A stretch of 64,000 nucleotides of DNA. Origin: Rhodocollybia butyracea (taxonomy: Eukaryota; Basidiomycota; Agaricomycetes; Agaricales; Omphalotaceae). The position numbers and the translations under genes are program-made. Each line of letters starts with the position of its first letter. Positions within the stretch are counted from its first letter, which is position 1. The stretch covers positions 372,001-436,000 of the forward strand of contig JADNRY010000015.1 in the NCBI GenBank assembly GCA_015501585.1. Reading direction: 5' to 3'. This document shows positions 1 to 11,933 of this stretch, one piece after another. Under the pieces are notes generated by a model. It did no database searches. It saw only the letters and a program-made list of their open reading frames with translations, and was not told the DNA's origin.

Positions 1-111
1 AAGGATCGATGCTTTCAAGGCGTTGAATCTTTGGTAACCAGCCACTAGTGGCGATACCTCGAGGTCAAATTGCGCCAATCTCCCAACCTTTATTTCCACT
101 AAAAACCCAAG

Positions 112-362
112 ATCGACATCACGCATATCATGGCTAAAGCTGCTGCGCTGTGGATGAACTACGAAGAAGTTGGGCTAGAAAGAATGGGAAAGTTGGGTCC
201 TAGGTGGCAACAAATCCCTTTAAGGTGAGATATGTCACAGAAGCGACCATGAGCTGGCAGAGGCATCGCAACGGATGCATAATATCTTAACTCCTCTGTA
301 GTGCCTCTGCCTCCAGTACTAGTACAAGAAAGCGCTTGCTTCCAAAACTTGTTATATCATGA
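112..362 (+). CDS. possible 3'-terminal exons of an unidentified gene (5' end outside or unresolved)
   Basis: An open stretch preceded by a plausible acceptor (AAG at 109-111) contains a tryptophan-containing segment (ALWMNYEEVGLERMG). It can be spliced at a GTGAGA donor at 225 to an acceptor TAG at 299-301. The joined frame then continues with a Ser/Thr-rich tail to a TGA at 360-362. The phases agree, which is the only support. No family is recognised, no start codon was found, and the sequence upstream in the same frame is closed. It could be a chance ORF. Confidence 0.2.
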
Positions 363-2165
363 TAATATTCAACTTTTTCCACCACTCCTCCTTCATTCTG
401 CAGGTCATCGGAGAGAGAACCTGGACAAACTACTGCAAGACGAGAAAGACATTGAGGCAAATTAAAGGAAGCCATCACGACAGCGAGCACAAAAATCGTT
501 TTCGCACGCAGTTAAAGCGAGAGAAGGGCAAAATACGTGTTTGGAGGAGATTTAATTGGTTCTGCTCCGAGTGACTCTGTGCCAGCCACCACGACTACAC
601 GCGACCCGGTTTATTTTGAAGTATAGGAGAGTATAGGCCGATACCAAAGGTTTGTCAACTTCCATGTATTCATGCTTGGGGACTGCCGCTCATGCACTTT
701 ACTTTCCCTAGGACTATAAACGCGAAGAGCTTCATGGAAAGGACAAGACGTCCGAGAAATTGTTTGAACAACACGCTGGAGAGATACGTTAACCCTGAGA
801 AGAAATGGAATCATAATGTAACATCGACGAATCCCAACGCACCACGTTGCACCCCCGCTCAATTCAGCATCGACGGGGCTCCATATCAGAAGAAGGATAG
901 CCGCAGCCAACTCCGTCTTCCCATGCAGCTAGATTTCCCGCAGCTGGCTGCACTCCATCCTTATCGATATCAAAGCGTGCCCTTTTCTGAATCCAGCCAC
1001 TGCGCCACAAAACCGTGCACCGCATCACAGAGTCCTGGGTCTCCTAAACTTGGTCAAAACCGATGAAGCATCGTCCAGTCCAGCATCACACGGACGTCGC
1101 TTCAACTAGGACTCGGAGCCGTAGACGGAGAATGTACTTTTATAATTGTAAACTTACCTCAAATCCGTTACTTGTTTCTGCTTCAACAACGCAAACCCTT
1201 GAGGTTAATTACGCGACACGTAGCGGAGTTGGCGAAAAGTGATGACCATGACACTCAAAGCCCATTCTGTACTAGGTTTCCATTTGCTGATCAAGTTGCG
1301 ATCATTGTCAAGCGTTAGTCTGAGGGTGAACTCCGGCCCGGCTCCTAGTAGGCGTTACGCATTCGTCGACACTCATTCACTCATTCACTTATATTGACCT
1401 GTATATGTACTAGTTAGAACGAAAAGTACCTGTAAGTAGGCAAATCTCGATGCTAAGAATGTATTATCAGTGTAGATTCTCACTTGATCTTCCCACTCGA
1501 CAAAGGCAAACAGCCTCTTTCCTCTCACCATCATACCCTCCGTATATACACTCCAACCAGCCAAAATGTGCTCAACATTACATCGACTGCCCATGGTGAG
1601 CTAGTCGCTTCAACTCTGCTTCAGATTGCCTATCCATAGCCTCAAAAACAGGAATCGATAATTTCACAAAAAAATTCGTTGCTGCGTTTCTATCTGCATC
1701 TCGGATGAGAAAACATAAGTAGACAGATGGGTACGTCGATATGTATCCATCTCTATGCATTCCACCCTGTCATGCATCAGCATGTATCTAGAAGAATTGC
1801 ATACCACAGGAAACCACCTGAAACCACCTCTTTTGTATTTTAAAAAGGCTCCAGTATTGCTCCATCGTCACAAGCAAAAGCGAAAACACTTTTATCACCG
1901 ATTTTGACGCAAATCTTCGATTGAGCTCTGATTGAGCTCACAACACAACAACACAACCGGAAAACTCAGAGTTTTCGCTTGCAGTAGTGGGGCCGACTGA
2001 CAACAATCGTAACAACAATACATTCCTCGTGGCGTTATCCCATCAAGGTCCCCTTCGGCCCTGAGGCCTGCTGAGCACCTGAGGCCCTGAGCGCTTTGTC
2101 CGGAAAGCCTCTTTGCATCGTTCGTTCGCTTCCACACTTCAATATTCTTCTAGTATTTCCTCGTA
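363..2165. other. intergenic, nothing recognised
   Basis: Only short open frames without recognisable domains are seen on either strand. The last 300 bases, before the G-alpha start at 2166, are probably its promoter and 5' leader. No repeat or RNA gene was noticed. Confidence 0.5.
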
Positions 2166-3585
2166 ATGGGTTGCACGGCGTCATCTGCCATTGACATTGA
2201 AGCCAAGGCTCGTGCGTATCCGGAAATTTTTTTGTTTCTTACTCATCACTCACGTCGAAAACAACAGGCAACGATGAGATTGAGAGCCAGCTCAGGGGAG
2301 ACCGTACGATGCTCAAAAGCGAGATTAAAATGCTCTTGTTAGGAGCTGGCGAGTCCGGCAAGGCAGGTCCTTAGTCTGCGCTGACCCGCCTGCTTTAATT
2401 TTTGCCCCGTTTCTTAGTCGACGGTTCTCAAACAAATGAAGCTTATTCATCATGGCGGATACAATGACCAAGAACGCGAATCCTACAAAGAAATCATTTT
2501 TTCCAATACTATCCAGTCCATGCGTGCCGTTCTCGACGCCATGTCCCAGTTGGACCTGGCTTTGACACCTCAGAACGAGGCATGCCAGGCGACCATTCTT
2601 GCTCTTCCACCGCAAATCGAGGTCGGTGTACTTCCGCCCGATGTCACTGACGCCATTCGTTCGCTTTGGTCCGACCCTGGCGTTAAGGAGGCTGTTCGTC
2701 GTTCTCGTGAATTCCAGCTCAACGACTCTGCTATATACTACTTCAACGCGATTGACCGTATGTCAGCTCCGGGATACATGCCGACGGACCAGGACATTCT
2801 CCGCACCCGTGTCAAGACCACGGGTATCACAGAAACAACGTTCACGGTTGGCAAACTGACTTACAAGCTGTTCGATGTTGGAGGTCAGAGGTCAGAGCGG
2901 AAGAAGTGGATTCATTGTTTCGAGAACGTAACGGCCTTGGTGTTTTTGGTTTCATTGTCCGAGTATGATCAGATGCTGTATGAGGATGAGACTGTGGTAT
3001 GTTTCTATGTTTCTTTCCTTGCTCGTTCTTTCTGCTCACTGCCTTTCTTCACAGAACCGTATGCAGGAAGCATTGACGTTGTTTGACACAATATGTAATT
3101 CAAGATGGTTTGTCAAGACATCGATGGTAAGTCCCCGGTTGGTATTACTCTTGTCGTATCCCATCTTAACCCCGCCGCTTCTAGATTCTTTTCCTCAACA
3201 AAATTGATCTTTTCGCCGAGAAGTTACCTCGATCGCCACTAGGTAAGCTTACTCTGTCCAGTGTTCTTTTTGCCTCCAATTTCGTTTATTCTTGGCATCA
3301 CTAATGTCGTTCTCTAGCTACCTACTTTCCTGATTACACTGGTGGCGACAACTACGACGCCGCGTGTGCATATGTGCTCCAACGATTCGTATCCCTCAAC
3401 CAGAACGCAATGACCAAGCGAATCTACGCCCATTATACCTGTGCAACAGACACACAACAGATCAAATGTACGCTTATTATTACATTGTGCGACGCCTTCT
3501 TCTTACCATCCCTTACCCAGTCGTATTAAGTGCTATCCAAGACATCCTTCTTGAACTTCACCTCACAGAATCCGGGTTGCTGTAG
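2166..3585 (+). CDS. heterotrimeric G-protein alpha subunit
   Basis: This is the GTP-binding alpha subunit of a heterotrimeric G protein, acting at the plasma membrane downstream of seven-helix receptors. It starts MGCTASS, giving an N-myristoylation Gly2 and a palmitoylation Cys3. About six exons can be joined. All five G motifs are visible in order: GAGESGK (P-loop, split by an intron near 2364), RTRVKTTG (switch I, with the Arg and Thr), DVGGQRSERKKW (switch II), NKID, and TCAT. Short introns lie near 2215-2270, 2364-2418, 2998-3054, 3126-3184, 3242-3317 and 3468-3520. The C-terminus reads LHLTESGLL: the fourth residue from the end, often Cys (the pertussis-toxin ADP-ribosylation site) in Gi-like fungal alphas, is Ser here. 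Total length near 350 residues is normal. I cannot assign it to a numbered fungal GPA group with certainty. Confidence 0.96.
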
Positions 3586-4206
3586 ATAACACCCCACCTG
3601 GATATTTATTTTTCACTTATAGATTATTAATTCTTCGTGGGGAAGTACAGATCCTGTCAAGTAGCTCAAATATTACTATTCGTTATTTCTTTCTATACTT
3701 GGAATTTTGCATTGATGGACATTGGAGGCAAAAGACTGTTGGGACGCATTCATGCATTGTTCCTGTTTACTTTCAATCTGTACACACTTGATCTCATTCC
3801 CGATTCATGTACATACTTAAAAGTACTTACTCGATAAGACCTGATAAGACTCTGAGTCGTGTTGCTTGCGCATTGTCAATGTAAGTCTGTACTGTGACCC
3901 TCTGTCATTTCACATCCTCTGCGCCCTAAAAAGGAAAGGAATATCAATCATGATACCTTGAACCTGGCAAGCGAAGCTGAACTCTCAAGTCACTCATAAC
4001 GAAATAAGAGCTCATTTTCGCAATCCATTTCTAGGCCGTTTAGGCCGTGTTTTGGCTACTCCCGCGTCTCCCGCGTCTCCCGCGTCTGAAGACTTACGAA
4101 GATGATTAGAGCTCATATGACTTCTAGAGTTCTGACCAAATATATCTCAAACAAAATCAAAGCGAGGATTAAAATTACAAACTATAGGGCCAAGCTCAAT
4201 CTGATA
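3586..4206. other. intergenic between convergent genes
   Basis: This is the shared 3' flank of the G-alpha gene (+) and the seven-helix protein gene (-). It is A/T-rich and includes a short direct triplication of a CCCGCGTCT motif around 4063-4087. No gene was recognised. Confidence 0.5.
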
Positions 4207-5472
4207 TCAAACAGGGTAAGGAGAGGCAGGTTTAATCTGAGCTGGACCAGTATCAGGAGTCCTTGCTGCAGTGGAAAATGTCTGCAATGGAAAAACTAGG
4301 CCACTGGACTGGACAGCATAGCTTTCCGAGCCACTGGGTTGTGTGTTAACACGGATGATAATGAGGTTGAAAGCAATTGAAAGGATTTGAAGTTCCTGTT
4401 GGTTTTCATCGTCAGCTTCCTTCCGTACGCTGAAGCATGTGTAAAAATGATGATCTGTGACTGTCTACCTACCGCATTTGAGAGAAAATAAAACGCGGTA
4501 CTGCCGAGTATAAATGTGATGAAGGTGATAAATGCAACGATGGTGTACATCAGACCCGACTCGATAATAATTCGGATAACTCTCTGCAGTGCCGTCTTTC
4601 TGCGCCTGAAGAGGCCTGGGGATTCCTGCACGCTAGCTGGCATCTGAGTTTGAAGACCATAAAGACTGCTCTCTCTGTCGACGCGCCAGATGCGATATAC
4701 AATGAAACCTTGGGGACAGCTAGTAAGCAATTGATGATAAAATAGATTGGATAATTACCAGTAGTGATTATATTGGTGGCAAGTGACATACTCCATGCAG
4801 CAGTGATTGCAGCCTGGGTATCTGCCGCCACAGTGAGCAGTACTTTTTGTTTTCCTTTGGCACTCGCTTCCACGAAAATAATGAATATGACTACTGCGAA
4901 CTCCGCGAGCCATAATAAGGCGGGGAAGGCTATCATAATATTACTGCGGTTCAGTACAATCCAGCACCGGTAAATCTGAGAAAGTGATCGAGAGTTGAGA
5001 GAAGTACTTAGTGGACTTAGTGGAACTAGTACTCACCAAGATGCCATCGCTGATAAGCTTTCCGAAAGCAATATTACATGTCTACGATATCATATATGTG
5101 TCAAAGTACTATTCGAAATGGACAAGAGCACAAGAGATCGTTATAACTCACACCCAAGATATTGGACCAATTGGACAATCCGATGAACTCCGCTGCTGAG
5201 TCTTCTGGGCTGGTGGAAAATATGAACGCCTGTATACTATGTACTACTATCAGCACAATGTTCGTGGTGCATAACACCAAAAGAACTAGGGCCATTGTGA
5301 GCATTAACCAGCTGATTGTCGATGCCGGCTTAAGCTTGCCGCCTTTATCATCAGACTCCCAAAGAAGACAACGCAAGCAGTAGGCAGAGGTAATCAGATA
5401 CATGCCCCAGAAAACGCTCGAGAGAAAAAAGCTTAACAGTTGGGCCTCGCTAATCCCGATAGAGTCCGCCAT
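4207..5472 (-). CDS. seven-transmembrane fungal orphan membrane protein
   Basis: An integral membrane protein built from at least four exons. Starting at MADSIG (5470-5472), the first exon carries two to three hydrophobic helices. The second contains the segment IYRCWIVLNRSN followed by further helices (IMIAFPALLWLAEFAVVIF). The third contains a long hydrophobic stretch near 4500-4560. The last exon, reached by a GTAGGT donor near 4473, gives LQILSIAFNLIIIRV and a short hydrophilic tail ending at TGA 4207-4209. The pattern of about seven helices, YRCW between helices 3 and 4 and NLIIIRV at the end of the last helix matches a large agaricomycete family of unknown function, often described as GPCR-like. 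The ligand is unknown. A longer N-terminus from an upstream ATG at 5562 is possible but lacks support. Confidence 0.7.
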
Positions 5473-7692
5473 AGTAGAGGAACGAGAATTTCGATGGCAA
5501 GGTGTTGATGATCCTGCCAGTGTTCTGAGGGCTTTTAAGTAGTGTCGAAATTGAACTCTCACAAAACTCCAAACGTCAAACTTATTTCAACCCCCTTGCG
5601 CCCGTAATCAACTTCTTCGCTGAAAATGCACTATCGCCATCTGGCACAGAAGGCGATTTCAAGTGCGATCCGATGTCTTGCCAAAGCGCTTCGGTGGACA
5701 CCTCCAGATTCCAGAATTGACATACCTGCAGACTGGACCCCAATGCAAAAAGAAATGCTGAGGTTCCAAGTACCAGATGATCCATCACGACAGGGCTGTA
5801 TTATCACAGACTCGAAGTAAGCCTAAATTTGGAGCGAATTTATCATGGTTCTAGCGTACAGATCTTTGTTTGGCAGCCTGAGATTCGATGGTGAAACTGT
5901 CGGAATTGATATATACTACTGCAGATGAGTCAAAGGTGTGTGGGTTCTGCATTCTAGTAGAGTGCTATCGAGCTCTACTTCAACTCTACCTCCCCCGCAG
6001 TGACCGCTGAATTCATAAAAGAGCAGGAGGTTCAATTTGGCTGACATCCGTAAGTTTTTTCATTATTGTAACGAAAGTCCACCCGGGACCTTCGAATTTA
6101 GCCTTTTCCTGACGAACAAAAGGAATGAAGGAAGAATAGCCCGACCCGAGGGTCCACGAAAAGAAACAGTCGGTGCGCTACGTGCATAGCATCTTTATTT
6201 GTTGATGCTGCACACAGGGTTCCGTTCCGAACAAGCGTCTCGCGACACCCATGCAGCATCAAGTCCAAAGAAATTTAGAAAATAACAAGGTCAAGCCTGG
6301 GATCAAGTCGCTTTCCGGCTCTGTCACTGTATCAAATGCCGGAAAGCGGCTGCAGCTCATGCCCTGATCCGGCGGGATCTGCAAGATCAAGGTTATCTTC
6401 TTTGGGAATAGAAAGGTTCGGCAATAAGTAACACCTGAGTCAATCTTGAAGTCTGCCGCTCGAACACCTGGTAGATAATAATAACGTTGAACGGACGCTA
6501 TCTGCGCTCAACTATCAAAAGCTCGTAGTAGTAATAAAGCTGAAACTAAATAGCTGTTGTCTATAATTTTGTTTCTCTGCCAAGGGCCACCAATGTTGCC
6601 CCCACATAGTACATACTGTGAAATTTGCCATGAAATGGATGTAATAGGCCTGAGACAGTCCCCTCTAAGAAGTTGAGGTCACAACAAAAGAAGAGAGACC
6701 AAGGGACTTGATACTGGAATATTGGATGACAAGTACGAAGTGTACATTCATGTTCTTTGCCAGGCCATACATAAGTCCCACAGCACTAATAATACTCATA
6801 CATCATCCATGTTTTATGAGCTCATCACCATCCTCAGAGTTCCTTCATAAAGTTCAAGAGGACATGGTACTATGAATGTGGTATAGAAGCTGGCCAGGCG
6901 GTCCATAATTCATGGACCTCCAGACAAGGGAAACCACATCAACAAAACATGGTAGACTGGAAGCTACTTTCCGGTACTGGAAACGGCTGTATAGTGCCTG
7001 GCAACGGCTCAGTCAGCCACGCTTTGCTGATGCGTACTTGTGAGTGTGGGCCACCGCGCCAAGCGCGTGGCAGGTACGAGTCCTGCAAGACACTAGTTAT
7101 GATTCGTGCACTGCAACAACCGCCGACGAAATGTAAAAAACTGAGGAAGTAAGTGCGGGGGCTACAAAAATGGAAGTAAAGTTTATTAAGATGGATAAAC
7201 GCCATGTGGCGAAAAGAATGTACAGCACTGATAATCCACGCATTAGAGGTGCAACCACAATGGCATTTGATGCAAGAAGTTTAAGAGTAAAAAGGTAGAT
7301 GCGGCAAAGTTCTGGGTAACATGGGATATACAGTGGGTACATCAGAAAGTCACATGCCAAGCGCTTTGACATTTCTAAATATGGGGAAACGATTCTTCCA
7401 AATTTGGGCAAGATCAACCCTAATCGGGAAGAAATTCCCACGTAAAACCGGCCATAAGGATGAGCCTTCATTACATTCAGGACTTGTAATAGAAAGAACT
7501 ACTGATCCGCGATGATTTCAAATTTTGAGGAAACTACTACCTGATCCCTACTTATCGGACCCGGCTATATACCACTGTGACGATCTGACCAGTATTCGAT
7601 GAACAGACGGTACCATACATTGTACTGAAATTCTGTGTTTAATCAGAGAGTTTCAAGTCCTAGAAGCTCAATGGCAATACTCGGAATGAATC
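5473..7692. other. 2.2-kb intergenic region, no gene recognised
   Basis: Several short open frames occur (for example 5582-5788 on the minus strand and 7097-7471 on the minus strand). None shows a domain, a consistent exon chain or a signal peptide. The sequence resembles degenerate repeat-type DNA between an orphan membrane gene and a decayed aminopeptidase gene. Confidence 0.4.
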
Positions 7693-8806
7693 CTACTGGG
7701 TCTTGAAAATACAAATCACCTTCTCAATTAGCTTTCTTGCTATGGGATGAAACAAGTTCTTCGCCTTATGGAAAGTATCGACTGCCAAATCATTATCAAC
7801 CTTGTATACCGCACGGAACACGTCTCTACAAAACTTCATCCGGCCAACAACCATCCCAGTTCCCCCACGATGACCCAATCTGCTGCCTCTACTGCATATT
7901 TCTGGGCAGCAGGCGAAGTAGGGTCAACAAGGGAAAACTGGTAGAAGCGAAGTCGAATCTCCGCGTTGTGAGTAGCTGAGACCTTGTACAAGGATGCGAG
8001 GTGCTCGACATGACTTGATGAAAGGGGTTTGTAGGACTGTAGGCGCTCGAGAAAAACCACTGTATAAACAAATTATTAGGCACATAAAGCAGAAGAAAGA
8101 GTTGAGTTATAATAACCTTTTTGTGTGGGAACTAAAATTATTCATGTCGTTTTCAGAAAATTCCAGTTTCGAAATATCTACAGAACGAGAAGAGTCCCAG
8201 CGTTCAGCGAGCCTGTATGCAGATTCAGCTAGTGTTGATTCATATTCCATCTTCACAGGAAGTTTGAGGCCTTCACCGTAGAACCAAGCCTGCGTAGATA
8301 AAATCAATGAGCTCATCAAGTATTGGGGGAAAATTTTTGCTCGCATCCCAGTCAACACTATCGAGAGCCTTTATCTTCTCTGCTCTGCCATTTTTCTCAT
8401 AATAGGTATAGAGGTGTTCCTTCCATTCTTGTGTCATGATGCCTTTCCCCATGAATGTAGACATGTAGTCTCGAACATAAGGTAAAAAGACATCCAGACC
8501 ACCCAGTGTCCTTTCTACGGAAACCTCAGAAACATTTCATTCACATAGGCTTGCCAGAGCGTACCAAGGTGTAGAATCAGATTGGCTCCTTTGTTGTAGG
8601 GAATTGTGCCTGAAATTCGGAATTCATATGCACATTCGTCAAGCAAATACCATTCACCCACTATATGCATCATCAGGGTCTTCTCCCTTCTCGAACTCGA
8701 TAACAAGACATTGATACTTTGGCTTATCAGCATACATTTCCAAGTCATCTTGTAGAGCCTTGTATCCGATGATGAAGGAGAATCCTCGGTCGGCTGGTGA
8801 ATGTAA

Positions 8807-8934
8807 CACCTGCAACAACAGTCGTTTGATGTAAGTTGTCCATCCTTCATTGTAAGAGCCCTGACTCTTACACCTGCAACAACAGTCGTTCGATGTAAGT
8901 TGTCCATCCTTCATTGTAAGAGCCCTGACTCTTA
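8807..8934. repeat. two 64-bp tandem copies inside the aminopeptidase zinc-ligand exon
   Basis: Positions 8807-8870 and 8871-8934 are identical except at one site (T at 8827, C at 8891). Each unit includes the segment coding for NEGWTTYI(E/K)RLLLQ on the minus strand, where the Glu of NEG is the third zinc ligand in this family. The single difference changes Glu to Lys in ERLL. Because 64 is not a multiple of three, both units cannot be read in one exon. Confidence 0.9.
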
Positions 8935-10069
8935 ATGCCTCAGACCATGAGCAAGATCTCGTTCTATTAGAGAAATATACCAAAATGAGTATGTGGTACA
9001 AGGATAAGAGTAGACTAATTATGTAATATCGGCGCTAACGGTAATGAACGTGCCATAGGCATTACATTCATTCAACCAGAAGTGCGAAGCGTCAGCATGA
9101 CTGTAAAGGAACCTAGTTGCAGAGCAATTACAGATTTAATAGAATGGTCTCACGTTACACCGTTTCCGAACCATGAGTGTGTGAGCTCGTGAGTGATAGC
9201 ATCTACCAGAGTGCGATCTCCAGCGAGTAGAGCTAAATCACAAAGGTATTGAGAAGTCTGGGAAAAACTTGGAATCGTAAGCACATACTTGGTGTCAAAA
9301 AGGTGAGGCATGAGTTTTCCTGTAAGTATCCGTCAAAGCCTGCAAGAAGGTGTGAGCCATAAAATGCATACTAACCATTCCACCATAAGGGAACGACGGA
9401 GGTAGGACCAGTAAATCATATACACCGAATCTATATGGGACCACAATCTCCTCTGCTGAAGCTAGGAACCTAGTAAACTTGATGAGCGTTCCTAGAAGTG
9501 CATCTCGGACCAAAAACTCACCGGGAAGTATCTTCACTAAACTCCCAGTAAGCATCTTCGATCAATTCCGGCTCAGTCCAAATTCCACACGTCCATGCCT
9601 TGCCCAAGTGACGAGGGAATGGCCGATAAACAACATTCCCTGCGGCGATGGCGATTAAATATGATGGAATTGGGATGGGCTGAGGTACGTAGGTTAGGAG
9701 GGTAAAATGGTACAACAAACAAACTTATACCTGATGGTAGGCATAAGTAACTTCGTCTTTTCCAATAACACGCCCGTCGTGTGCAAGTCCCGTTGAGGGC
9801 GGGGACTGACGGATAGCTGACATGAGAGCAGGTAGTACAGATGTGACTTCAGCAGAGTATTTCTAGTTTTCCAGGAACCAATCAGTACCGTAGAAGCTGG
9901 AAAAGAAAAATGTAATCTTACGATCTTGACAGAAGGGGAATCTAGATGCATTCAGCACTACAGAAACTTAATCCACAACATATACACACCTTGAATCGGG
10001 CTAATAGCGTGAGCATAAATCGGATGGCACTGACTGAACAAGTACGGGAATGACTTTCCCTGTGTTTGT

Positions 10070-10288
10070 CACCACGCTTATTGTTCTACTTCAGCCTGAC
10101 TGAAGTAGACAGCGAAAAATCTTTCTTCATCAATAGCTGGAAAGGATATGTTTCATTTAAGGATTGGCCAGTTAAAACCCAGGTATTGCCGGTACCGAAC
10201 CATGAAAGAAGGGATTTCACTTTGTCGGTGAATGTTACAATTTCCCACCCTACTTCAGTCAGGCTGAAGTAGAACAATAAGCGTGGTG
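10070..10288. mobile_element. 219-bp inverted-repeat element (MITE-like) within the aminopeptidase gene
   Basis: Arms of 39 bp at 10070-10108 and 10250-10288 are perfect inverted repeats, beginning CACCACGC and containing the palindromic block CTACTTCAG...CTGAAGTAG. The 141-bp centre bears no resemblance to aminopeptidase coding sequence. The flanks show TGT on both sides (10067-10069 and 10289-10291), a possible 3-bp target duplication. The open frames inside are short and look like chance. Confidence 0.8.
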
Positions 10289-10805
10289 TGTCTAGAATAT
10301 GAACTGATAAGCCACAGACATCGAAGTCGCAAAGCACGTTAAGTCATTCTTTCGCTAGCCATTGAAGAGCCATACAGTCCTTTGTGGTCTGATAGTTGAT
10401 CAATACTTTGATTGACGAGCCAGACTTGAGTACTGATGGAAGAGGAATATGGAGCGCGGAACCCATGATAGGGTGCTTTGCCTTCACTTCATACTGTTGA
10501 TTATCGGCCGTCAGAACACCATTCGTGAAGAAAACCAACTGGCACTCACAGAAACCGTATTGCCTTCCACTTCCACGGAGTAAATGTCCAGATCAGCTGT
10601 ATCAAAGCTAAGGTTTTCCAGTTGAGAAATCCTCAATCGATTCTGAAGCAACGAACATTACTTCACGAACACCATCTTTCGCTACATGCAAATCATGAGT
10701 TACGGATCCAGTAAGTTTTTTGTTTGTAAAGTCAACGTTCCACTTGAATGCACAGTGCTCTGTGAAGATTTCTGTGTGATTGGCTTGAGATGTGGGATCC
10801 GACAT

Positions 10806-11933
10806 GATAGTGTCAAAGAGAAGGATTCTGCTAGGAATATATACCATTTGTCAGATAAGATAAGCACTGATAAAGATCTCAAAATGAACGAAGCCTTGGG
10901 TGGTGAAAGTGGGTAATTCGTTCCATAGGTTCTGGAGCGAAAGATTATTCAAGGTAGGCGACGCTAGGGTACACGTATTTCGAATTAGCCGCAACAGCCT
11001 CAAACTTTTAACCAGCTACTTGCCAGCTACACCTCCACAAGACATTATACTACCGCAACGCATGCCCAATTATGGCTTAACAAGTAGTGTTTTCTGGCTC
11101 GAATTCTTCACACTGGGGCAAGACAAAGATGCGCTGAACGCACATACTTAGTATGAATGGAAGATGGCAAAACTTTGGTGGTTTATCATTCCCTACAATA
11201 TTCAAGAATTCGATTCGGTCGTTTCGGCCCAATGGGACACTTCAGTCCATTTTCCGTGCTACTGCCATAGTTGGAATATATTTTCACTGGCAAATTAAAT
11301 CCGGTTCACCTTGGACATCACTAAATCGCTGAAAGTAAGATAAAGGGTGGTAGGAATTTCAATCTATCGCCATCATTCCGGGACCCGATATGGTGTTTGA
11401 ATGGTTGGTAACCCGCTCGTTGGCCTGCTATCAAATTGTATGACCCTCGCCCATATGGTACTATATTCTCAGCTGGTACATATATTTTGAATCATTTCCA
11501 GGCATTACAAACTAAGTACCAGAGTAATAGAGGTATTCTAAGCCCCGATCAGAGTTGTACTACCTTACTATATGCTCACCACTAAAGTCCCACTGTTCCA
11601 ATGTATTCAAAGCCCCAACCATGGTTGTAGTACCTTGCTATGTGCTCACCATTAAAGTTTAACTATTTCAATGTATCAAAAGCAAGTATCTCTCCGCTTT
11701 AAGTGTGTCCGAGTCATATCCATGTGCGCTCACCGCCGCTGTGCACTTCCAACCGCTCGCTGTAAATTGGAATTTACTCAAACGACTCAGATCATGTACT
11801 GAGTAACATCCCGGGTATACATTTGACCACGACCTTGCCACAACTTCGTTATGTCCCGACAGACATTGTAGGTAGTGAAGTTGACGCAAAGGGTTTTTTA
11901 TTTTCTGGTCATATAGACGTTCTTACCTGTGGA
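10806..11933. other. intergenic; upstream flank of the decayed aminopeptidase gene
   Basis: No gene was recognised. A degenerate 70-bp tandem repeat lies at 11534-11674 and is listed separately. Confidence 0.5.
11534..11674. repeat. two degenerate 70-bp tandem copies
   Basis: Copies starting at 11534 (TATTCTAAGCCCC) and 11604 (TATTCAAAGCCCC) share the blocks GTTGTA, ACCTT.CTAT.TGCTCACCA and CAATGTAT at the same 70-bp spacing. Confidence 0.75.

Larger units (their letters stand above)
7693..10805 (-). pseudogene. leukotriene A4 hydrolase / M1 aminopeptidase, apparently decayed
   Basis: The order of segments is that of the LTA4H/Lap2 family of cytosolic zinc aminopeptidases. MSDPTSQ starts at 10805. 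FDTADLDIYSVEVEG (about 10600) and ALQWLAKE (about 10345) follow, then YLFSQCHPIYAHAISPIQ (about 10020), PSFPYGGM (about 9380), the zinc helix HELTHSWFGNGV (about 9190) and SHADASHFWL. After these come NEGWTTYIERLL (8.8-8.9 kb) and the C-terminal helical domain ending near 7693. Damage: the first exon junction is off by one base between GVREVMF and FDTADLD. ALQWLAKE runs into a TGA with no usable donor. A 219-bp inverted-repeat element (10070-10288) sits at the following acceptor. The NEG exon lies in a 64-bp tandem duplication (length not divisible by three). One intron near 8340 would need a GC donor. Everything else is well conserved, so decay is recent, or some breaks are assembly errors. 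Confidence 0.8.

Noticed and set aside
692..1066. 124-residue open frame on the plus strand
   Set aside because: No domain, no start context and a mixed composition; opposed by similar-length frames on the other strand.
5582..5820. Overlapping plus and minus frames starting near 5626 and 5788
   Set aside because: Neither has a recognisable family or intron signals; likely chance.
6170..6270. Imperfect inverted GTTGATGCTGCA...TGCAGCATCAAG pair
   Set aside because: Short and isolated, with no element ends or duplications around it.
10066..10337. Frames across the inverted-repeat element with GTGNTWVLTG-like sequence
   Set aside because: They lie inside the element, end at its arms and match no aminopeptidase sequence.
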